Assembly (NCBI GenBank): GCA_021209875.1
Contig: JAGYVD010000010.1
Location: 62,001-126,000, forward strand
Length of the DNA stretch: 64,000 bases
DNA from: Rosellinia necatrix
Taxonomy: Eukaryota; Ascomycota; Sordariomycetes; Xylariales; Xylariaceae
Direction: 5' to 3'
The first letter of the stretch is position 1. Each line of letters opens with the position of its first letter. A program made the translations under genes and the position numbers. The notes under the pieces are model-generated. The model was not told where the DNA came from, ran no database searches, and saw nothing but the letters and a program-made list of their open reading frames with translations. This document shows, one piece after another, positions 24,601 through 37,914 of this stretch.

Positions 24601-24983
24601 TAGTTATAAAAACAACTAGTAAAAATCGGAGTAGCAACTATATAATGCTAAAAACTAATTAAAAAATATTAACATTAAAAAAAAAATAAACTTTAGCTAA
24701 AAAAATTAAAAAAAAAACTATAGCCGACTTTATAAACAGCAAAAAAAAAGTTATATAATTATTAAAAACAATAATGCTTTATTACAGCCCTAGCATTTAA
24801 TACAGTTAAAAAAAAAAAAGCTTTTTATTTAGCTAGCTCTGCTAGCTAAATAAAGATTATATAGCTTAAATAAAATAACCTAGCTTAAAAAGCTTCTGGT
24901 TTTTGCGGGACTAAAAGCTTTTATTTAATCTATATCATATTTTTATAGACTTATTACCACACTACCCTTAGTAAACTATACTA
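21689..24983 (-). mobile_element. Truncated inverted copy of LTR-2-type retrotransposon
   Basis: The reverse complement of this segment matches LTR-2 from 40,129 to about 43,506. It has one terminal repeat at its right edge and about 3.1 kb of internal DNA. The match is lost exactly where element A ends (21,688/21,689). Shared landmarks include the CTACTCCGAT word (24,625 versus 40,475 on the other strand), the CTTATATAAAAAAAACTATATTTACG stretch (21,912 versus 43,237) and the AAATTTTTAAGTTG junction word. All differences are RIP-like. Open frames here (for example 21,988-22,176) are chance. No protein motif was recognised. Confidence 0.88.
24798..24983 (-). repeat. LTR of the truncated inverted LTR-2 copy
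   Basis: 186 bp on the minus strand, corresponding to the 183-bp LTRs at 40,129 and 48,138. The two hairpins of that LTR are recognisable but decayed: AGCTTCTGGTTTTTGCGGGACT has lost most pairing in one stem, while TAGCTAGCTCTGCTAGCTA remains well paired. Mutation is heavier than in either LTR of the intact copy. Confidence 0.88.
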
Positions 24984-24989
24984 AATAAT

Positions 24990-27900
24990 TAACACTTATA
25001 AAAAAAAAAATTAAATATAAAGCTATTTAAAAACTTATTTTTAAAGCTTATAGCATAAATATATATAACGCTAGCATTTACGCCGATTGGATGCCGATCT
25101 ATATTTTAAAAAACCGTTTAATAAACGCTAGATAATTTAAACAAACTTTTATTTTAAAAAAAATAAATAATTATATAACTAAAATATTTAAAAAAGCTAA
25201 CTTAAGCAATATATAACGTTTATTATAATTAATATTAAACTTTGTTGTATTTATTTATAATTTTTTAATTTACTTTTTTAATATATTAGTATTTTGTTTA
25301 TAATAACTAGGTTTAAAAATATAAAGTTAATATGAGTTTATATTAATAAAAAAAAAACGATTAAACGAGATATATAAACAGAAAATAAATTAATAACTAA
25401 TATTAACAAACAAAAAAACTTAAATCTATAGCTGCTTAAAAGCTTTTTTTAAAGCTTGTATTATTAATATTTATAATATTAGCGCTTAAGCTGATTTTAC
25501 GCAGATTTATATTTAAAAAAACTTTTTAATAAACGTTAAATAACTTAAACAAGCTTTTATTTAAAAAAAATACATATTTATATAACTAAAATATTTAATA
25601 AAAGCTTATTTAAATAATAAACAACGTTTATTATTATTAATTTTAACGTTGCTATATTTGTTTATAGTTTTTTAATTAAATGTTTTAATATATTAGTATT
25701 TTATATATAATAACTAGGTTTAAAAATATTAAGCTAATATAAGTTTATATAAACGTAATAAATAAACAAAAGATAAGCTAATAACTAATATTTATAAAAA
25801 AAAAACTTAAATCTAAAGCTATTTAAAAGCTTATTTTTAAAGCTCATAATATTAATATTTATAAAGCTAGCATTTAAGCTGATTTTGTATAGATCTATAT
25901 TTTAAAAAGCCGTTCAATAAATATTAAAAAACTTAAACAAGCTTTTATTTAAAAAAAGATAAATAATTATATAATTAAAACATTTAATAAAAGTCGATTT
26001 AAATAATAAACAGCGTTTATTACTATTAACTTTAAATTTTGCAGCATTTATTTATAGTGTTTTAACTAATTTTTTTAATATATTAATATTTTATTTATTA
26101 AAACTAAGTTTAAAAATATTAAATTAATATAAATTTATATAAACAGAATATATTAGCAAAAAATAAGCCGACAACCGATATGTATAAAAAAAAAAATTTA
26201 AATCTAAAGCTATTTAAAAACTTATTTTTAAAGCTTGTATTATTAATACTTAAAACGCCGGCGCTTAAGCTGATTTTACGTAGATTTATATTTTAAAAAA
26301 CCGTTTAATAAACGCTAAATAATTTATATAAGGTTTAATTTTAACAGAAAAAAATAATTATATAATTAAAACATTTAATAAAAGTTAACTTAAGTAATAA
26401 ACAGCGTTTATTATAATTAATTTTAAACTTTGCTGCATTTATTTATAGTTTTTTAAATAATTTTCTTAATATATTAATATGTTGTTTAAAATAACCGGGT
26501 TTAAAAACATTAAGCTAATATAAGTTTATATAAACAAAATATATGATTAAAAAATAAGCTAATAATTAATATTTATAAAAAAAGAAATTTAAATATAAAG
26601 CTATTTAAAAGCTTATTTTTAAAGCTTATAATATAAATATACATAACGCTAGCGCTTGCGTTAATTTTACGCCGATCTATGTTTTAAAAAACCGTTTAAT
26701 AAACGTTAGATAATTTAAACAAGTTTTTATTTTAAAAGAAATAAATAATTAAATAACTAAAATGCTTGCAAAAAACTGATTTAAGCAATAAATAAACAGC
26801 GTTTATTATTATTAACTTTAAACTTTGCTGCGCTTGTTTATAGTTTTTTAACTAACTTTTTTAATATATTAGTATTTTATTTATAATAACCAGGTTTAAA
26901 ATCGTTAAGCTAATATAAATTTATATAAATAAAATATATAAACAAAAAATAAGCCGATAATTAATACTTATAAAAAAAAACTTAAATCTAAAGCTATTTA
27001 AAAGCGTATTTTTAAAGCCCGTACTATTAATACTTAAAACGCTGGCGCTTAAGCTGATTTTATATAGATCTATATTTTAAAAAACTATTTAATAAACGCT
27101 GAATAACTTGCACAAGCTTTTATTTTAAAAAAAATAAACAATTATATAATTAAAGCATTTAAGAAAAGTCGACTTAAATAATAAACAGCGTTTATTATAA
27201 TTAATTTTAAATTTTAACCTATTTATTTATAGTTTTTAATTAACATTTTTAATATATTAATATTTTATTTATAATAACCAGGTTTAAAATTATTAAGCTA
27301 ACATATATTTATATAAATATAATAAATAATTAAAAAATAAGCTGATAATTAATACTTATAAAAAATAAAAGTTAAATTTAAAGCTATTTAAAAGTTTATT
27401 TTTAAAGCTTATAGCATTAATATTTATAATGCTAGCATTTAAGCTGATTTTATATAGATTTATATTTTAAAAAGCGGTTTGATAAATATTAAATAACCTG
27501 TATAAGCTTTTATTTTAAAAAAAATAAATAATTATGTAATTAAAACATTTAAAAAACCCGATTTAAATAATAAACAGCGTTTATCAAAATTAATTCCAAA
27601 TCTCAACGCATTTGTTTATAGTTTCTTAATTAACATTTTTAATATATTAATATTTTATTTATAATAACCGGGTTTAAAATTATTAAGCTAATATAAATTT
27701 ATATAAACAGAGAAAATAAATAAAAAATAAGCCGACAACTAATATTTATAACAAAAAAACTTAAATCTCATATTATTTAAAAGCTTATTTTTAAAACCCG
27801 TATTATTAATATTTATAACGCTAGCGCTTAAGCTGATTTTATACAGATTTATATTTTAAAAAACTGTTTAATAAATGCTAAATAATTTAAACAAGCTTTT

Positions 27901-29210
27901 ATTTAAAAAGAAATAAATAATTATATAATTAAAACAGCTAATAAAAGCCGACTTAAATAATAAACAGCGTGTATTATTATTAATTTTAAACTTTGCGGCA
28001 TTTATTTATAGTTTTTTTATTAACTTTTCTAATATATTAATATTTTGTTTATAATAACTAAGTTTAAAACTATTAAACTAAGATAAGTTTATATAAATAA
28101 AATATATAATCGGAAAATAAACTAATAATTAATATTTATAAAAAAAAAGAATTTATATCTGCAGCTATTTAAAAGCTTATTTTTAAAACTTATAATATTA
28201 ACACTTATAATATTAACGTTTAAGCTGATTTTACGCGGATTTATAGTTAAAAAACTATTTAATAAACGTTAAATAATTAAAACATGCTTTTATTTTAAAA
28301 GAAATAAGCAAATATATAATTAAAGCAGCTAACAAAAGCTGACTTAAATAATAAAGAGCGTTTATTATTATTAATTTTAAACTTTGCTGCATTTATTTAT
28401 AGTTTTTTTATTAATTTTTTGATATATTAATATTATAATAAGCTATGCTTAAAAATATATTTATCAAAGTAATAAATAAAGTTTATTTTTTAACTAAAAA
28501 ACGGAAGTTATAAATAATATCTGCGTCGCTTATAAAACATAGTTTTATAAAGCTGGTTAGTTCTAGCTGTATTAGTTTTAGTTTAATAGTTAGTTTATAA
28601 GCTATTTAACGATTATTTAAAATAAAAATATATAACAGTTGGCTTATATCAGCTTATATATTAATATTTTTTTATAAATATTGCTTATAACAAATATTTT
28701 ACTTATAATAACCAGGTTTAAAAACGTTAAACTAATATAAATTTATATTAGCAGAAAAAAACGTTTAAAAATAATATATAACCCAAAAATAAGCTAATAG
28801 CTAATGCTTATAAAAATAAAAACTTTATAATAAGTTTAATTAAAAACATAAAGCTATAAATAGCTATATTTACAGTATACTAGTTTATATTATAATATTA
28901 TATATAAGTATAAATATAAAAATCATTTAAATTTTATTTACTAGTATAAATAAATAGGCCTAGCTTAAAATAGCTTAAGCTATTTTATTTAATTTAATAG
29001 TAAAATAACTAGTAGTGCTAAGCCTGGCATTTTTTACTTATTTTAACATTTAAATTTAAAGCTATTTAAAAGCTTATTTTTAAATCTTGTATTATTAACA
29101 TTTATAACGCTGGCGCTTAAGCTGATTTTATATAGATTTACGTTTTAAAAAACCGTTTAATAAACGTTAAATAATTTAAACAAGCTTTTATTATATTATA
29201 AAAAAAAAAC
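24990..29210. repeat. ~391-bp satellite array, about 10 units
   Basis: The landmark GAT(C/T)TATATTTTAAAAAACCG recurs at 25,096, 25,504, 25,892, 26,283, 26,674, 27,067, 27,458, 27,845 and 28,238, and again at 29,135. Spacing is mostly 387-393 bp, with 408 for the first. Each unit also has AAGCTATTTAAAAGCTTATTTTTAAAGC, CAGCGTTTATTATAATTAA, a CTTTGCTGCATTTATTTATAG region and ATAATAACCAGGTTTAAAA. Units differ mostly by C/T and G/A. The last interval is enlarged by inserted DNA between about 28,440 and 29,040. No open frame is present. Confidence 0.95.
28440..29040. other. DNA interrupting the last satellite interval, with a 22-bp palindrome
   Basis: Two stretches without satellite similarity (about 28,440-28,690 and 28,830-29,040) surround a piece of satellite unit at 28,700-28,790. 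The second stretch holds a perfect 22-bp palindrome at 28,966-28,987 (TAAAATAGCTT and its complement). Nearby words AGGCCTAGC and AGCCTGGC are GC-bearing. No terminal inverted repeats strong enough to call a MITE were found. Confidence 0.5.
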
Positions 29211-29831
29211 GCTAAATAATTAATTTTTAAAATATAGCTATATATTATTATATTTAAAAACGCGCGTCGATATAAAAAAATATTAAATTAACGATTTTTT
29301 GAGCATATAAGCTTTCAAAAATAAAAAAGTGTTAATATTAAAAATAAAAAAAAATATACTGCAGAAAATAATTTGCGTTTTAAAAACTAACAGCAGCTAA
29401 AAAAATTTAAAAAATAGCTTTTATAAGAACTTTTTAACTGTTTTTTTTTTTTTTTTCTCTGCTTTTATTTTTATTTATTAATTAATAATTAACAAATAAT
29501 ATGATAATTATTTATAAAACAAATAAATGTTAAAACTAGCTTAAAAAAAAACGTATAAAAAAAAAAGCCTTTTTTAACGTTTTTTTTTTAATATTGTTTT
29601 AAAAATATATATAGCACGACAAAATTTTTACAAGCGTAATAAAACCGCAAAAAAACAGCAGGCAAAACTTTATCTCAAGCATGTATTAAATAATAAAAAA
29701 AATAGTAATAATTAAAAAAAACATGAAATATAATATTATTTAAATTATACCGCTGCTATATAAAAATTCTTTTATTAAATTTTATTAGTTTTATTATAAA
29801 CTTATAAAAATAATAAAAACAACAATAATAA
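29211..29831. other. AT-rich DNA, nothing recognised
   Basis: Decayed sequence with homopolymer runs and no frame. It lies between the satellite array and the unmutated insertion that follows. Confidence 0.55.
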
Positions 29832-30034
29832 TGATACGCGCGCGTAGAGGGAGCGCTTACATAAGCCCCTCGCTTGGGGTGCTGTGGCCCGTGGCCACAG
29901 GCACGACCTAATTGGGCCTAGCCCTATGTATGTGGGCCCTAGCCCACACCTAGGTAGAACTTTAGCTTAGCCTAGATTTGCTAGTCCTTCATCTTTTATA
30001 ATACACACTTTACACCCCCATGGTGCACCTCTTA
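29832..30034. mobile_element. Un-RIPed 203-bp insertion, probably a solo LTR
   Basis: A sharply bounded block of normal GC content begins TGATACGCGCGCG. It includes the hairpins CCCCTCGCTTGGGG and TGTGGCCCGTGGCCACA, then TTTTATAATACACAC and CACCCCCATGGTGCACC, and ends near CTCTTA. It is flanked on both sides by AATAATAA (29,824-29,831 and 30,035-30,042), a possible target duplication in low-complexity DNA. A TG start, a TATA-like word and short length fit a solo LTR. No TG...CA symmetry can be fixed and no second copy exists here, so a non-autonomous DNA element is also possible. Confidence 0.55.
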
Positions 30035-30042
30035 AATAATAA

Positions 30043-30104
30043 CAGCGGGCTTATAGCCTAGCGGCCGTTAAATTTTATGCTTTAGCAAGTTTTATTACCG
30101 CGGT
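30043..30104. other. GC-bearing segment of unknown origin
   Basis: Contains GCGGGCTTATAGCCTAGCGGCC and ACCGCGG and is almost free of RIP. It may be the extreme left end of element A copy 2 or old flanking DNA. A weak resemblance to 15,940-15,985 allowing for C-to-T changes is not strong enough to decide. Confidence 0.4.
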
Positions 30105-30275
30105 AAATAATTTAAATGCATATTTTAAACGTTTTTATTATTTTAATTTATACTAATACTATTTTTAAAAATATTATCCTTAATATAATTAGTTTTACTT
30201 AAATTTATTATATAATTGCTTTTTATTTTTAATTTATTATTTTATGTTTTTTTATAAAATAAGCTTTAAAGCTAA

Positions 30276-30587
30276 TTTAACAGAGGTAGGGATCGATCTA
30301 TAGAAAGATTTATTAATTACTAGAAGCGTGGTGGTAATACTTTAGGAATGTTTAATATAAATAATCGAATTTATTAAAAAGCTTTTATTTAATATAATAA
30401 ACTACAGGTATTTATATATATTAATTATGTAGTAAAAACAATTTTAAAAGTTGTTCCTGCTTTAAACGCATAGCGTTTATAAATGCGGCATTAGAACTAC
30501 ATTTTATATATATGTATTTTTTGCTTAAAAGATTTTTAAAATAAAATTTCTAGCTTAATTGCTAAACCGTTTTATATTATTATTATA
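30276..30587. repeat. LTR-1 left LTR
   Basis: 312 bp aligned over its length with 37,915-38,224. The outer (left) ~80 bp keeps GC-bearing words such as CAGAGGTAGGGATCGATC and GAAGCGTGGTGG, while the inner part is heavily mutated. In the right LTR the same positions are mutated (CAAAAATATAAATTAATT). Confidence 0.92.
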
Positions 30588-31334
30588 TATTTTTAAATTA
30601 ATTAATTTATTAATTAATTTATTGTTTTATTTTTAATTGTTTTTTAAATTTTTTATTTAAACTAGTTTTTTTAAGCATTTTTAATAAGTTAATTAGCTTA
30701 TATTTTTATAATACTTATGTTTTATTAATATAATTTGTTTATTTATATATAATAATAAATAAAAAGAAAATTATATAACGCAGCTTTTTTAAAGCTATAA
30801 ATAGTTTATTTTAGTTATATTAACGCGTTTAAAAAAATATGTTTTTAAATATATATTTTAATTATATTATTATTTTATATTTTAATTAAATTTACTAACT
30901 TTTTATTAATATATAAACATAATTAATAATTTATTAACAGCTTAAATATAAATTAATATTTAATTTTTATTTTTAACGTTTTTTTTTTTTTTAAAATTTA
31001 AATATATAAGCTATATATAACTTTTTGTTTTTATATTTTTATTAAACTTTTAATATATTCATATAAAATACAATTTTTTTTTATTATTTTAAAATATGTT
31101 TTTATTTTTTAGTAAATTTATTGTTTATATTTATTAAAGCTATAATTTTAAAGTTTATTATAATTATATTAACTTATAAATATTATTATAATTTATTATA
31201 TATTATATTTATTAATTATATTATTTTTGTTTATAAATTATTAATATAATTTATTTATTAATATTTGTTTAACTTGTTAATAATTATTATAAATAATTAT
31301 TAAAATTGCTTTTATTACTACTAGGCCTATGTTT

Positions 31335-31356
31335 ATGCTACCGCCGCTGCTGCTGC

Positions 31357-31389
<33 letters not shown>

Positions 31390-31440
31390 TGCTGCTGCTG
31401 CTGCTGCTTCTACTGCTGCTGCTACAATTAACGCTGCTTC
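31335..31440. repeat. CTG/CAG trinucleotide tract inside LTR-1
   Basis: A run of GCTGCTGCTG with a few CCG, TTT and TCT interruptions lies in otherwise mutated DNA. Every unit contains a TpG on one strand and a CpA on the other, the preferred RIP substrate, yet the tract is intact. On the minus strand it would encode glutamine or serine runs, but there is no surrounding open frame. Confidence 0.9.
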
Positions 31441-34400
31441 TGCTGTTTTTATTATTTTAGCTGTTTATATTATTATAAATAATATTTTTAATATTTTTTC
31501 AGCTTGTTTATAATTTATTTAAATATAATATTTAAAATTAAAAAATAAGCTAACTAATTTTAATAATATTTCTTTTAAATTTATTTTTATTAAGTTTATT
31601 TAATTTAACTTTAAGTTTAAATATTAAAAATATATTGTTTTAAATTTTTAAAGCTTTATTATAATTAATATTATTAAACTACTGCTGCTAAACTTTATAT
31701 AATTATATATATTGTTTTTATTTGCTGCTTTTATTTAAAATATTATATTATTAATAACGCTGCTGCTGCTACTATTAACGCTATTTTTTATTTTATTTAT
31801 TTATATTTAAAACTAATAAATATTATTTAAAAATGTTTTATTTTTATTATATTAATTTTATATTTATTAATTAATTATATAAATTATATTATAAAACTAT
31901 TAAATATAGTAGCTAATATTAATATTATATTTTTAAATATAAATATATTTTTAATTTATATTTTATTTTATATATTTTAATTAATTAATTAATATATAAC
32001 TAATAATATAAAATTAGTTTTTATATATTTAACTTATAATTAACTGTTTTTTATATTTTTTGTTTTATTTTTAATATTATAATCAATAATTATTATAAGC
32101 TTTTATTAATTATTAATTAATTTAAAAATAAATTATTTTAAATTTTAAAATTTTGCTGCGTTAAACTTTTAATATTTTAATAAAAAATAAAATATTATAG
32201 TTTTAATAACGTTTATTTTTATAGATTTTTATATTTTTATCTATTTTTAATTATTTTTAGCTTTTATATGTTTATTATTAGTTATTTTTTATTTATTGTT
32301 TTTTTATATTTTTGTTTTATTTTGTTATAGTTTTTTATCTGTTTTTATTACGCAGCTTATATTTTTAAACGCTGTTTAAAAACTTATTATAATTTAATTT
32401 TAAAGCGTTTTTTAATAAGCTTAAAAGTTTAATAATTTATTAAATTTTAATAAAAATTAAAAATAAAAAACGTTTTTTAAAAATCGTATAAAGCTAAAAA
32501 GTTTTAAATATTTTAATTTTTTAATTTTTTAATTAATTATTAAAAATTTAACCCAGCAGCTTATTAATTTTTTTATATTATAATATAAATCGTTTAAATT
32601 AAATAAAGCTTTAAAATATTTAAACTATATTTATATAAAGTTTTTATAAAATTATTTGCTAGTATTTAATTAATAAAAAATATTTTATTATAAACAAGCT
32701 TTTTAATATTTTTATTTAAGCTATATATTTTATATATTTATATATTTAAGCTTTATAATAATTTTTATATTTATTAATTATTAAATAAATTATTTAAATA
32801 TTATTTAAATAAATTATTTATATTTTTTAAGCTTATAATAAAATTTTTAAAAGCTGTTTTAAATTTATTATTTTTTAGCTATATAATTTATAATAATAAT
32901 TTTAGCTTTTATTATAAAAATTAAAAATATGTTTTATTTAATAGTTTTTAAAAATTATATTTTTAAATAAAAATTTAATATATTTATATAAAAATTGTTT
33001 TATTTTTATATTATTTATAAATAACGTGTTTTTATAATTAATAATGCTTAAGCTGTTAAATTTTGCTTTTATATATAATTTTAAAAACTTTATATAATAT
33101 AAATAATAAATTATTTAATTAGCTGTTTTTATATAATTTAAGCTTAAGTTTATAAAATATTTTAATAATAATATAATTATAAAAGTTATATTTAGTTATA
33201 ATATAATTATTATATAAAATATTAAGCCGATTTTTTTAATATATTTTAATTTTTTTAAAGCTTATTTTATATATTTTAACAGTTTTTATAAAAAGTAATA
33301 TTTTTAAAATTTAAGCGTTATTAATTAAATTAAATTAAGCTGTAATATTTTTAATATTTTAATTATATGCTAATATAATTGTTTTTTTATATAGTTTTAA
33401 ATTATTTTAATTTTTAAAAATTAAACTATATTTTTTATTTTTAAGCTTGTAAGCTTTTTAATCCTGCTAATAATTTTTTAACTAATTTTTATTATTTTTT
33501 TATATATAATTAAAAATTATTTATATAAAATAAAATAAATATTTTATAATTTAAAATATAAAATAAATATAGTTTTTATTAAATATAATTAGTTTAAAAC
33601 GTTTTAAAATATTTAAAAAAATTTATATTATAATAATAAAAGTTTTATAGCTTATATAAAACTTTATTTAATAACATATCTTTTTTATTATTTAAAGCTA
33701 TTTAGTATTAAATATATAATAAAAACTTTGCTGCTTTTAAATTATTTAAAAATGTTAATACTATATTAAACTATTTAATTTTTAAATTAAAATATATATT
33801 AATTATTATTATTATTTAAAAAGATTTGCTGTAAATATTACAGCATATATTAACTAAAAAAATTTATTGTTTAAAAATCTTTTTATATAACTAGCTTTAT
33901 TTTATAAATTTTAAAAAAAATTTATTAAATTTAGATATAAATATTTATTTAAATAATAATAGCATGTTTTTATTTTTTATTAAGAGTATTTTTATAACTT
34001 TTTTTTATATAACAAGCATTTTTTATTTATTTTTTTTAAAAGTTTTTTAAAAATAATTTTTAAACTTTTTATTTTATAAAAAGTTTTTTAATAAAGTTAT
34101 TTTAATATATTTAATTTTTAAACTAGCTTTTAATTAATTAGTTTTATATTGTTATATTATAGCGGCAAATATAGCTTATAATATTTTATGCTTATAATTT
34201 TATAATATAAAGCTTTTATTTATTTTAAAAAATATTTTTATAAAAATGTTTTAAATATAATTTTTAATAAGTTAATTTTTAGTTTTATATGTATTATTAT
34301 AATTAATATTAAGCTTTTTATATTATTTTTATTTTTTATTTATTTTTTATATTTAGTTCTACAGCTTTATTTATTTATAAATAAAAATATTTTATATATG

Positions 34401-37400
34401 TATTTACATTTTATTTAAGTTTTTCTGGCTTTTTATCGCTTGTTTAATTAGCTGGAGTTAGTTTTTTATTAACTTGTTTAATAATCAGCGTTTTTATTAT
34501 TATAAAATTTATAGCGTTTTTAAAGCGTTATAAATAACTATTTTTTTTGCGCGTTATAATTGCTTTATTTTTAAAGCTTTTTATTAAAATTATTTTTATT
34601 TTAAAATTATCTTTAAAATAATAAATCTTTACTATTATATTTAAAAAGCTAGTTTTTAGCTCAAGATCTGTTTTATTAGCGCTTTTATTTCTAACTTATA
34701 TTTATTAATTTAATTAACTGGGCTATAAATAAAAATATTTATAATATTTTTATATTTTTAAAAACTATATATAATATATTTTTAAGCTTTTATTTCTTAT
34801 TTATTTTATGCTGCTGTTTATTTATTAAATCTAAAGCTTTTAGTTTTTATTACAGCTTATTTAATTTTAATAGCTAGTTTTTTTATTTTTATAATAAAAC
34901 AGTTTTTATTAAATTTAATATTTTTAATAATAATTATTTTTATTATTAAAAATTTATATATAATATAAATTAGTTGTTTTATATTTAATTAAATATTTAA
35001 TATAAACTTAAAGTTTAATTTTATATGTTTACTGTTTTTAGCTGCAAGTTTTTTTTTATTAAATACATATAATATTTATATATATATATTTTATTTTAAT
35101 TTAATTATAATTTATTTATTAACCTTTTTATTTAAGCTAAGTTATATTATTAGTAATACTATATTAATTAATGTTTAAATATATAATAAAAAGTATAAAA
35201 GTTTTAAGCTTTAAAAAAGCTTTTATTATATAGTTAAACAGCTGTTTAAACTATTTTTAGCTATAGTTTTAATAATAACCTGTTTTTATTAAACAGTTTG
35301 TTTATTTTATTAATTATTTTTTTATTAGCTTATGTAATATTTCCGACGGGCTTTTTAATATAAAATAAAAAACGCGTGTTATTAATTTTTTTAATTTTTA
35401 ATTAAAGCTTATATTAGGTTTTATTTTTACAAGCTATTATAAAATTTTTAAATTGCTTTTAATAATATAAACTATAAGCTTATAACGTTTTTTATTTAAT
35501 ATATAAATTATTTAATTTTTAAAAAACTTATATAATAGTTTTATTTATTAAAAATATATATAAATTATTTTAATATTTTTGTTTTTAATTATTAAAGTTT
35601 AGTTTAATTTATTATATTTTATTAAAAATTAAATAAATTTTAATGCAGTATTTAAAAAAATGCAGCATTTTTTTTATTTAAAAAGTATTTAAATATTTAT
35701 TACGTTATATATATAATAACATATGTTTTATATTTAATATATAAAATTCTGTTAATTTATATATTTTCAGCTATATATATCAATATTTATAAAGCACAGC
35801 TTTTAAATGTTTTAATTATTAATATTAAAACCTTTAAAGTTTTTTTAGTTTAAAAAGATTTTAAAATAGCTTATAAGCTAAAATATATTAAAATTATTTA
35901 AATATAATTAATTTAGCGGCATTTTTAAAATTATTTATAATATTTTATTATTATTTAATATAAAACTTTTGTTTAAATGTCAAAAATTAAATTTATATTT
36001 AAACAAAACTAAGTTATAATATTTAATAAATTAAACTATTAAAATATTATTTTTATGTTTTTAAAAGATAATAAATAATTAAAACTATAATATTAGATTT
36101 TTTTAATTAAACACGCTTTTAAAATAATATTTATATAAAACTTTTTATTAACGCTATATTAATAAATATTATATTTATTAATAAATTTTTTAACACTAAA
36201 TAATATTTTTAAATAATTTTTTATTTTTGCTTTAAATAAAAAACTATAAAATGCCTGCGTAAACTATATTTTTATTTTTAGCTAAAATAAAAACTCTAAG
36301 TTTTAATAGCTTTTATTATTAATTAAATATAATATTTTATAATTATTTATTAATATATTATCTGCTAAAATATATTTTTAAATTTAATTATAAAAATATT
36401 TTTAAATTACTAGTAATTTTTTAATAAAATTATATTAATTATTATAAAATTATATGAAAATTAAAATAATTTAATTTTTATTATTAAAGTTTATTATATT
36501 ATTTAAACTATTGTTTTTTTTTTTATTAACTTTTTTATTTAAGTTAGCGATTTTATTATATAAGTTTTTATAATATATATAAAACTACGGCTTTTTAATT
36601 TTTAAATTTTTATAATCTTAGTTTAAATTTTATTAAATTAATATATATTAGTTTTATTAATTATAAACTAAAGCTTATTATAAAGCTTAAAAGTTAAAAA
36701 TAAATATTTTAGTTTTTTTAAACATAAGCACTTATAATTTTTTAACTGGCTTAATTGTTTTAGCGCGTTTTTTAAGCTTTATTATTTTAATATGCTGTTA
36801 AATTAGCTAAAGATTTATTTTATCTTTATTAGCTTGTTAAACTTATAAATATTTTAAATTTATTTTTTTATTTTTTAGCTTATATTTATAAATTATAGCA
36901 CTAAAAATGTTATTATATTTTATTAAAATAAATAATTTTTTTAATAGCTTGCGTTTAATTAACGTAATAAATTATTAACGCTTTTAATTAAACGTTATAT
37001 AAATATCTACTGCTGTTAAAAAAAATTTTGCTGCAAGCATTTTATTTATATTAAAAAACTTTAAAATTACTGCTTTTTAATATATTTATTTTTATTTTTA
37101 TATTATATTATTATTTTAACTCTGCTTTTAAATGCTTTTATAATAATCGCTTAATATTTTTATTAAATAATAATACAAAAAATAAAACAAGCAAAATTAT
37201 ATTATATAAAGCAGAAATTAAATTTTTAAACGTAAAATTAAAGTTTTTAATATTTATATTAATAGCGATCTTTATATATATAATATTAATTCTTTTATTA
37301 ATTTATTTATATATAATTATATAGCGCGCTTAAAAATAAGCTTTATTTTAAAAATAAATAAAATATTCTGTTTAAATATTTAAAAGCTTAGTAGTAATTT

Positions 37401-37914
37401 TTTAAATAATAAGTTTAAAAATTTTAAGCATTAAAAAATTTCTACGGTTAAAATCTCCGCAATAAGCTTTTTATATGTGCATTTTTTATACGTTATGCTT
37501 TTTTTTTACTTCTTTAAAATATGCTGCAGCTAATTTTTGCGTTAATTATATAAAAAACAATTTTAAATTATATGTTAAGTTTTTATTATCAGAGTTAATA
37601 AGCGTTTTAATACTTTTTATTTAAACATAATATTTTAAACAAATATATTAATAATTTTAGTTATAAATAGTTTTTAAAAAAACATTTGTTTTAATTGTTA
37701 TAATTAAAACTGTTATTATAAAAGCAAAATAACGCGGTACTTATTTTTAAAGCTGTAGTAAAATTTAAAGCTTTAAAACTAAAACATAAAAATTTAATTA
37801 AAATAAATAATAATAACTATATAAAAATTTAAATAAAGAATTTTATATTTCAAAATTAAATAAATTATAGCTATTTAAAAAAACACTAGTTTAAAAACAA
37901 ACCGGGCTTATAAT

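Noticed and set aside
28920..29040. MITE around the 22-bp palindrome
   Set aside because: Arms outside the palindrome do not pair well and no target duplication is visible.
30043..30104. tRNA-like A-box (TAGCCTAGCGG) suggesting a tRNA or SINE
   Set aside because: No convincing B-box or cloverleaf can be formed, and the acceptor ends do not pair.
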